Shown here: positions 56,546-64,000 of the stretch, one piece after another | How positions within the stretch are numbered: the first letter of the stretch is position 1 | How the letters are laid out: each line of letters opens with the position of its first letter | Assembly: GCF_902158555.1 (NCBI RefSeq) | Contig: NZ_CABGGS010000012.1 | Location: 110,880-174,879, forward strand | From: Klebsiella spallanzanii | GTDB lineage: Bacteria > Pseudomonadota > Gammaproteobacteria > Enterobacterales > Enterobacteriaceae | Reading direction: 5' to 3' | DNA: 64,000 nt | Notes under the pieces: model-generated | Told to the model about the DNA's origin: nothing | Seen by the model: only the letters and a program-made list of their open reading frames with translations | Database searches by the model: none | Translations under genes and position numbers: made by a program

Positions 56546-57946
56546 GTGTCACTTTCGCTTTGGCAGCAGTGTCTTGCCCGATTGCAGGATGAGTTACCAG
56601 CCACAGAATTCAGCATGTGGATACGCCCTTTGCAGGCGGAATTGAGCGATAACACGCTGGCACTGTATGCGCCAAACCGTTTTGTGCTCGATTGGGTAAG
56701 GGATAAATACCTCAATAATATCAATGGACTCCTCAATGATTTTTGCGGTGCGGATGCCCCACAGCTGCGATTTGAAGTGGGCGCTAAGCCTGCGGTTCAG
56801 ATGCCGAGAGGTACGGTAAGCGTTGCGGCTGCGGCACCTGCTCAACAGGTTCAGACGGCGCGCGTTGCGCCGACCATCGTGCGCCCAGGCTGGGATAACG
56901 TCCCGGCGCCTGCAGAACCGACCTATCGCTCTAACGTCAATGTAAAACATACGTTTGATAACTTCGTTGAAGGTAAATCTAACCAGCTGGCTCGCGCGGC
57001 GGCGCGCCAGGTTGCGGATAACCCGGGTGGCGCGTACAACCCGTTGTTCCTTTATGGCGGCACTGGTCTGGGTAAAACCCACCTTTTACATGCGGTCGGT
57101 AACGGCATCGTGGCGCGTAAACCCAATGCAAAAGTGGTTTACATGCACTCCGAGCGTTTTGTGCAGGACATGGTAAAAGCTCTGCAAAACAACGCCATTG
57201 AAGAGTTTAAACGTTACTACCGTTCCGTTGATGCCCTGCTGATCGATGATATTCAGTTCTTTGCGAATAAAGAACGTTCGCAGGAAGAGTTTTTCCATAC
57301 CTTTAATGCCCTGCTGGAAGGTAATCAGCAGATCATCCTGACGTCGGATCGCTATCCGAAGGAGATCAACGGGGTTGAAGATCGTCTGAAATCACGCTTT
57401 GGCTGGGGCCTGACGGTGGCGATCGAGCCGCCTGAACTGGAAACCCGCGTGGCGATCCTGATGAAAAAGGCCGATGAAAACGACATCCGCCTGCCGGGAG
57501 AAGTGGCGTTCTTTATTGCCAAACGGCTACGCTCTAACGTACGTGAGCTGGAAGGCGCACTGAACCGCGTTATCGCCAACGCCAACTTTACCGGCCGGGC
57601 GATCACGATTGATTTCGTGCGCGAAGCGCTGCGCGATCTGCTGGCCTTACAGGAAAAACTGGTCACCATCGACAACATTCAGAAGACGGTAGCGGAGTAT
57701 TACAAGATTAAGGTGGCGGACCTGCTGTCTAAACGCCGCTCCCGTTCGGTGGCGCGCCCTCGTCAAATGGCGATGGCGCTGGCAAAAGAGCTGACCAACC
57801 ACAGTCTGCCGGAAATCGGCGACGCGTTTGGCGGCCGCGACCATACCACCGTCCTGCACGCCTGTCGTAAGATTGAGCAACTGCGCGAAGAAAGCCACGA
57901 TATCAAAGAAGATTTTTCCAATTTAATCAGAACATTATCCTCGTGA
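56546..57946 (+). CDS. dnaA: Chromosomal replication initiator DnaA
   Basis: Initiator that binds the DnaA boxes of oriC at 17515-17800. The GTG at 56546 ([17 protein letters not shown], with GGAG upstream) gives 466 residues (E. coli 467); the open frame reaches 56438, but those residues are leader. Domain I residues 1-85; a Pro/Ala-rich linker (domain II) to about 130; AAA+ domain III with Walker [13 protein letters not shown] near 172 and Walker [10 protein letters not shown] near 233; DNA-binding domain IV with the DnaA signature [15 protein letters not shown] near 430. Confidence 0.98.
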   Translation: MSLSLWQQCLARLQDELPATEFSMWIRPLQAELSDNTLALYAPNRFVLDWVRDKYLNNINGLLNDFCGADAPQLRFEVGAKPAVQMPRGTVSVAAAAPAQQVQTARVAPTIVRPGWDNVPAPAEPTYRSNVNVKHTFDNFVEGKSNQLARAAARQVADNPGGAYNPLFLYGGTGLGKTHLLHAVGNGIVARKPNAKVVYMHSERFVQDMVKALQNNAIEEFKRYYRSVDALLIDDIQFFANKERSQEEFFHTFNALLEGNQQIILTSDRYPKEINGVEDRLKSRFGWGLTVAIEPPELETRVAILMKKADENDIRLPGEVAFFIAKRLRSNVRELEGALNRVIANANFTGRAITIDFVREALRDLLALQEKLVTIDNIQKTVAEYYKIKVADLLSKRRSRSVARPRQMAMALAKELTNHSLPEIGDAFGGRDHTTVLHACRKIEQLREESHDIKEDFSNLIRTLSS

Positions 57947-57950
57947 CGCT

Positions 57951-59051
57951 ATGAAATTTACCGTAGAACGTGAACATTTATTAAAACCGCTGCAACAGGT
58001 GAGCGGCCCTTTAGGTGGTCGTCCGACGCTACCGATTCTTGGCAACCTGCTCCTGCAGGTGACTGATGGCGCGCTGTCGCTGACCGGTACCGATCTGGAA
58101 ATGGAAATGGTCGCGCGCGTGGCGTTGATTCAGCCGCACGAAGTGGGAGCAACAACCGTTCCGGCGCGTAAATTTTTTGATATCTGCCGCGGCCTGCCAG
58201 AAGGCGCGGAGATTGCGGTACAGCTGGAAGGCGAGCGTATGCTGGTGCGTTCCGGGCGCAGCCGCTTCTCGCTCTCCACGTTGCCTGCTGCGGATTTCCC
58301 TAATCTTGATGACTGGCAGAGTGAAGTTGAATTCACCTTGCCGCAGGCGACGATGAAGCGACTGATTGAGGCAACGCAGTTTTCGATGGCTCACCAGGAC
58401 GTTCGTTATTACTTAAACGGCATGCTGTTTGAAACCGAAGGTAGCGAACTGCGCACGGTAGCGACCGATGGCCACCGTCTGGCGGTCTGTTCGATGCCGC
58501 TGGAAGAGTCGCTGCCGAACCATTCGGTGATCGTGCCGCGTAAAGGGGTGATTGAGCTGATGCGTATGCTCGACGGTGGCGACACGCCGCTGCGCGTGCA
58601 GATCGGCAGCAACAACATCCGTGCTCACGTTGGTGACTTTATCTTCACCTCGAAGCTGGTTGATGGCCGTTTCCCTGATTATCGCCGCGTATTGCCGAAG
58701 AATCCGGACAAGCATCTGGATGCCGGCTGCGATATTCTCAAGCAGGCATTTGCCCGCGCAGCGATTCTCTCGAACGAGAAATTCCGCGGCGTGCGCCTGT
58801 ACGTCAGTGAAAATCAGCTGAAAATCACCGCTAATAACCCGGAGCAGGAAGAAGCAGAAGAAATTCTGGATGTCACCTATGCCGGGACTGAGCTGGAAAT
58901 CGGCTTTAACGTTAGCTATGTGCTGGATGTGCTCAACGCGCTGAAGTGTGAGAACGTACGTATTTTGCTGACCGATTCCGTATCGAGCGTGCAGATTGAG
59001 GATGCGGCTTCCCAATCCGCAGCCTATGTCGTCATGCCTATGCGCTTGTAA
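57951..59051 (+). CDS. dnaN: DNA polymerase III beta sliding clamp
   Basis: Dimeric clamp subunit, 366 residues as in E. coli, made of three topologically equal domains of about 120 residues. It ends in the conserved client-binding region VVMPMRL. It begins 4 nt after dnaA, so the genes are cotranscribed. Unlike E. coli, a 138-bp spacer follows before recF. Confidence 0.98.
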   Translation: MKFTVEREHLLKPLQQVSGPLGGRPTLPILGNLLLQVTDGALSLTGTDLEMEMVARVALIQPHEVGATTVPARKFFDICRGLPEGAEIAVQLEGERMLVRSGRSRFSLSTLPAADFPNLDDWQSEVEFTLPQATMKRLIEATQFSMAHQDVRYYLNGMLFETEGSELRTVATDGHRLAVCSMPLEESLPNHSVIVPRKGVIELMRMLDGGDTPLRVQIGSNNIRAHVGDFIFTSKLVDGRFPDYRRVLPKNPDKHLDAGCDILKQAFARAAILSNEKFRGVRLYVSENQLKITANNPEQEEAEEILDVTYAGTELEIGFNVSYVLDVLNALKCENVRILLTDSVSSVQIEDAASQSAAYVVMPMRL

Positions 59052-59090
59052 AGAATATCGGGCTATCTTACTTGTTATTCTGGCTCCGGG

Positions 59091-59180
59091 CAGTGCTCGC
59101 AATCCTCACGTACTTTAGTACGCTCCGGTTGCTGCGCGCTGGCCGTAACCAGACTAACTGCGCCGATAACGCCCTGGTTA
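59091..59180 (+). repeat. Hairpin-forming spacer between dnaN and recF
   Basis: The spacer holds a long imperfect hairpin (59091-59141) whose apex is CGTAC-TTTA-GTACG (59109-59122) flanked by GCAATC/GGTTGC and CAGTGC/GCGCTG arms. A second stem, TAACCAG (59146-59152) with CTGGTTA (59174-59180), ends 9 nt before the recF ATG. No U-tract follows, so it is not a standard terminator. It looks like an inserted mobile repeat of unrecognised type. Confidence 0.6.
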
Positions 59181-59189
59181 TGAGCTGAT

Positions 59190-60263
59190 ATGTCGCTATC
59201 CCGACTTCTAATCAAAGACTTCCGCAATATTGAAAATGCGGATCTCGCTTTATCCCCCGGCTTTAACTTCCTGGTTGGCGCCAACGGCAGCGGTAAAACC
59301 AGCGTGCTGGAAGCTATCTATACGCTCGGCCACGGTCGGGCGTTTCGTAGTTTGCAGATTGGCCGCGTGATTCGTCACGAGCAAGAGTCGTTTGTTCTGC
59401 ACGGCCGCCTGCAGGGTGAAGAACGTGAAGTTTCCATCGGCCTGACCAAAGATAAACAGGGCGACAGTAAGGTCCGTATTGACGGCACCGACGGCCATAA
59501 AGTGGCAGAACTGGCGCATCTGATGCCGATGCAGCTGATTACGCCCGAGGGCTTTACTTTACTCAACGGCGGCCCCAAATACAGAAGAGCCTTCCTTGAC
59601 TGGGGATGCTTTCACAACGAAGCCGGATTCTTTACCGCCTGGAGCAACCTGAAGCGTCTGGTGAAGCAGCGTAACGCCGCGCTGCGTCAGGTCAGTCGCT
59701 ATGCCCAACTGCGGCCCTGGGATCTGGAATTGATTCCGCTGGCGGAACAAATCAGCCGTTGGCGCGCCGAATATAGCGCCGCTATTGTCGAAGACATGGC
59801 GGATACCTGTCGGCAGTTTTTACCGGAGTTTGCCCTCACCTTTTCTTTCCAGCGCGGCTGGGAGAAAGAAACGGATTATGCCGAGGTGCTGGAGAGAAAT
59901 TTCGAGCGCGATCGTATGTTAACCTACACCGCCCATGGCCCGCACAAAGCGGATTTCCGTATTCGTGCCGACGGTGCGCCGGTGGAAGATACATTGTCAC
60001 GCGGGCAGCTTAAGCTGCTGATGTGCGCCCTAAGACTGGCGCAAGGCGAGTTCCTGACCCGTGAGAGCGGGCGGCGCTGCCTGTACCTGATAGATGATTT
60101 TGCCTCGGAACTCGACGACGCGCGGCGCGGGCTGCTTGCCAGCCGTTTAAAAGCCACGCAGTCGCAGGTTTTCGTCAGCGCCATTAGCGCTGAGCACGTT
60201 CTGGACATGTCGGACAAAAATTCGAAGATGTTCACCGTGGAAAAGGGTAAAATAGCGGATTAA
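59190..60263 (+). CDS. recF: DNA replication and repair protein RecF
   Basis: SMC-like ATPase of 357 residues that with RecO and RecR loads RecA at gaps. Walker [13 protein letters not shown] near residue 30, signature [19 protein letters not shown] near residue 270 and Walker [14 protein letters not shown] near 299. The ATG has no good Shine-Dalgarno and sits just after a hairpin, suggesting weak translation. gyrB starts 28 nt after the stop. Confidence 0.97.
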   Translation: MSLSRLLIKDFRNIENADLALSPGFNFLVGANGSGKTSVLEAIYTLGHGRAFRSLQIGRVIRHEQESFVLHGRLQGEEREVSIGLTKDKQGDSKVRIDGTDGHKVAELAHLMPMQLITPEGFTLLNGGPKYRRAFLDWGCFHNEAGFFTAWSNLKRLVKQRNAALRQVSRYAQLRPWDLELIPLAEQISRWRAEYSAAIVEDMADTCRQFLPEFALTFSFQRGWEKETDYAEVLERNFERDRMLTYTAHGPHKADFRIRADGAPVEDTLSRGQLKLLMCALRLAQGEFLTRESGRRCLYLIDDFASELDDARRGLLASRLKATQSQVFVSAISAEHVLDMSDKNSKMFTVEKGKIAD

Positions 60264-60273
60264 CCTAAGATAA

Positions 60274-62706
<2,433 letters not shown>

Positions 62707-62726
62707 TCGTGGCACCGTAGATATCT

Positions 62727-62762
62727 GCCCGGTTGTGTTTTTGCGCAGCCGGGCGTTTTTTT
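62727..62762 (+). terminator. gyrB terminator
   Basis: GCCCGG (62727-62732) pairs with CCGGGC (62749-62754), with additional partial pairing inside, followed by GTTTTTTT. It lies 20 nt after the gyrB stop. In E. coli yidB lies in this interval; it is absent here. Confidence 0.92.
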
Positions 62763-62879
62763 GCCTGCAAAAGAGGAATCTCCCTCTTTATTCCATCCCC
62801 CTTTTCCCCGCTTTCTGTTGCTGTTTTTTGAGCGGAATCGCGTTAGCATGAGTAAGGACTCATCTTACCCGGGGATTTC

Positions 62880-63692
62880 ATGGCTATTAAACTGATTGCA
62901 ATTGATATGGACGGCACGCTGCTGCTGCCAGACCATACCATTTCACCTGCGGTGAAAACCGCGATTGCCGCAGCCCGCGAACGCGGCGTCAATGTGGTGC
63001 TGACCACCGGTCGCCCTTATGCTGGCGTGCACAGCTACCTGAAAGAACTGCATATGGAGCAGCCGGGAGATTACTGCATCACCTATAACGGAGCCCTGGT
63101 ACAGAAGGCGAGCGACGGCAGTACCGTTGCGCAAACCGCGCTGGGCTACGATGACTATCGCTATCTGGAGCAGCTTTCCCGCGAAGTCGGTTCCCATTTC
63201 CATGCGCTCGATCGTAATACCCTGTACACCGCTAACCGCGATGTGAGCTATTACACGGTGCATGAATCCTACGTGGCGACGATCCCGCTGGTCTTCTGCG
63301 AAGCGGAAAATATGGATCCGAACATCCAGCTGTTGAAAGTGATGATGATCGACGAACCGGCGGTTCTGGACCAGGCCATCGCTCGCATCCCGGCGGAAGT
63401 GAAAGAGAAATATACCGTGCTGAAAAGCGCGCCGTACTTCCTTGAAATTCTTGATAAGCGCGTCACTAAAGGCACCGGCGTGAAATCGCTGGCCGATACG
63501 CTGGGTATCAAACCGGAAGAGGTGATGGCGATTGGCGATCAGGAAAATGACATCGCGATGATTGAATATGCTGGCGTCGGCGTGGCGATGGACAACGCGA
63601 TTCCTGCGGTGAAGGAAGCGGCGAACTTTATCACCAAATCCAATCTGGAAGACGGTGTCGCATATGTCATTGAAAAATATGTACTAAATTAA
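62880..63692 (+). CDS. yidA: Sugar-phosphate phosphatase YidA (HAD subfamily IIB, Cof type)
   Basis: Cytosolic phosphatase of 270 residues. Motif I AIDMDGTLL at residues 8-16 with the nucleophile Asp, motif II LTTGRPY near 41, motif III Lys in the KGTGVKSL region near 197, and motif IV GDQENDIAMIEYAG near 218. The C2 cap is inserted between motifs II and III. The E. coli enzyme acts on erythrose-4-P and other phosphosugars in vitro. Confidence 0.95.
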   Translation: MAIKLIAIDMDGTLLLPDHTISPAVKTAIAAARERGVNVVLTTGRPYAGVHSYLKELHMEQPGDYCITYNGALVQKASDGSTVAQTALGYDDYRYLEQLSREVGSHFHALDRNTLYTANRDVSYYTVHESYVATIPLVFCEAENMDPNIQLLKVMMIDEPAVLDQAIARIPAEVKEKYTVLKSAPYFLEILDKRVTKGTGVKSLADTLGIKPEEVMAIGDQENDIAMIEYAGVGVAMDNAIPAVKEAANFITKSNLEDGVAYVIEKYVLN

Positions 63693-63711
63693 TATCTCTC
63701 ATACCTGAAGG

Positions 63712-63735
63712 CCCGCGTTTATCGCGGGTTTTTTT
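63712..63735 (+). terminator. yidA terminator
   Basis: CCCGCG (63712-63717) pairs with CGCGGG (63723-63728) around TTTAT and is followed by TTTTTTT. Confidence 0.95.
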
Positions 63736-63796
63736 ATGCCCTGAGTTTACCTCGCAAAAAAATCCTCAAATCACATTGTCGTTTTTGTGATCTAAA

Positions 63797-63872
63797 TTGT
63801 AGTACAACATAATAAAATCGTACTACATTATGTTCGTGGCGATAATGAGTGCTATCACGTTAGTACTACAAA
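63797..63872 (+). promoter_or_regulatory. dgo promoter region with repeated TAGTAC operators
   Basis: TTGTAGTACAA (63797-63807), CGTACTACATTA (63819-63830, reverse orientation) and TTAGTACTACAAA (63860-63872) share a TAGTAC/GTACTA core. They match the type of site bound by FadR-family DgoR, which represses the galactonate operon in E. coli. The first and third are 63 bp apart. Confidence 0.7.
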
Positions 63873-63936
63873 GTTGCGGTCAAATCCGCCTGTCGCGGTA
63901 AAGTAGAGAGGTACATCCAGAGCACAAGGACTCTCC

Positions 63937-64000
63937 ATGACTCTCAATAAAACCGATCGCATCGTCATCACGCTGGGCCAGCAGATTGTCAGCGGTAAAT
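63937..64000 (+). CDS. dgoR: D-galactonate operon repressor DgoR, N-terminal part only
   Basis: The window ends 21 codons into this gene. The visible residues MTLNKTDRIVITLGQQIVSG are nearly identical to the E. coli DgoR N-terminus, the start of a GntR-type winged helix. AAGGA lies 6 nt before the ATG. Adjacent TAGTAC operator repeats support autoregulation. In E. coli yidX lies between yidA and the dgo genes on this side; here yidA is the direct neighbour. Confidence 0.9.
   Translation, partial: MTLNKTDRIVITLGQQIVSGK

Overview
This window is core chromosome of a gammaproteobacterium of the family Enterobacteriaceae. Gene order follows the E. coli K-12 segment from an rrn operon through the rbs genes, oriC, atp, glmUS, pst-phoU, bgl, yie genes, rnpA-rpmH, dnaA-dnaN-recF-gyrB to dgoR, and most proteins are near-identical in length to the E. 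coli ones. It is not E. coli. tnaCAB, bglG, bglB, yidB and yidX are absent from their usual places, and a family 9 pectate lyase gene sits between atpC and glmU. The genus (Klebsiella/Raoultella/Enterobacter/Cedecea-like) cannot be fixed by eye. All comparisons with E. coli are from memory; no search was run.

Layout. 1-2065: a 16S rRNA gene on the minus strand with its leader and tandem rrn promoters. 2066-4176: yieP and hsrA. 4173-10170: the ribose regulon rbsDACBKR (minus) with LacI-type operators. 10171-12219: kup, with an ERIC element just upstream of its start. 12418-15362: ravA-viaA. 15369-17504: asnA, asnC, mioC. 17515-17800: oriC, with DnaA boxes, GATC sites and three AT-rich 13-mers. 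17887-20513: mnmG-rsmG. 21130-28013: the complete F1Fo ATP synthase operon atpIBEFHAGDC. 28064-30645: an inserted accessory segment with two CRP-like sites, a 23-codon open frame, a bidirectional terminator and pelX with a KdgR-type box. 30932-34436: glmU-glmS, separated by an ERIC element. 34673-39391: the Pho-box-preceded pstSCAB-phoU operon. 39593-45449: a reduced bgl region (two antitermination-type terminators, bglF, bglH, yieL, yieK). 45547-45953: REP elements and a cbrC fragment joined to an ADP-ribosylglycohydrolase fragment. 45965-51784: yieH, adeP, chrR, yieE, yidZ, mdtL. 51980-55924: mnmE, yidC, yidD, rnpA, rpmH. 56546-62706: dnaA, dnaN, recF, gyrB. 62880-64000: yidA and the first codons of dgoR.

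Most of the window serves replication initiation, ATP synthesis, tRNA modification (MnmE/MnmG), membrane protein insertion, amino-sugar synthesis and phosphate uptake. The unusual parts are small and intergenic: the bgl leader that keeps both antitermination sites but has lost bglG; the CRP-flanked microORF; the chimeric pseudogene next to yieH; a hairpin-rich 138-bp spacer between dnaN and recF; and three full-length ERIC copies, each placed very close to a start or stop codon or inside an operon leader. I did not see a defence system, prophage, IS element, integron or CRISPR array.
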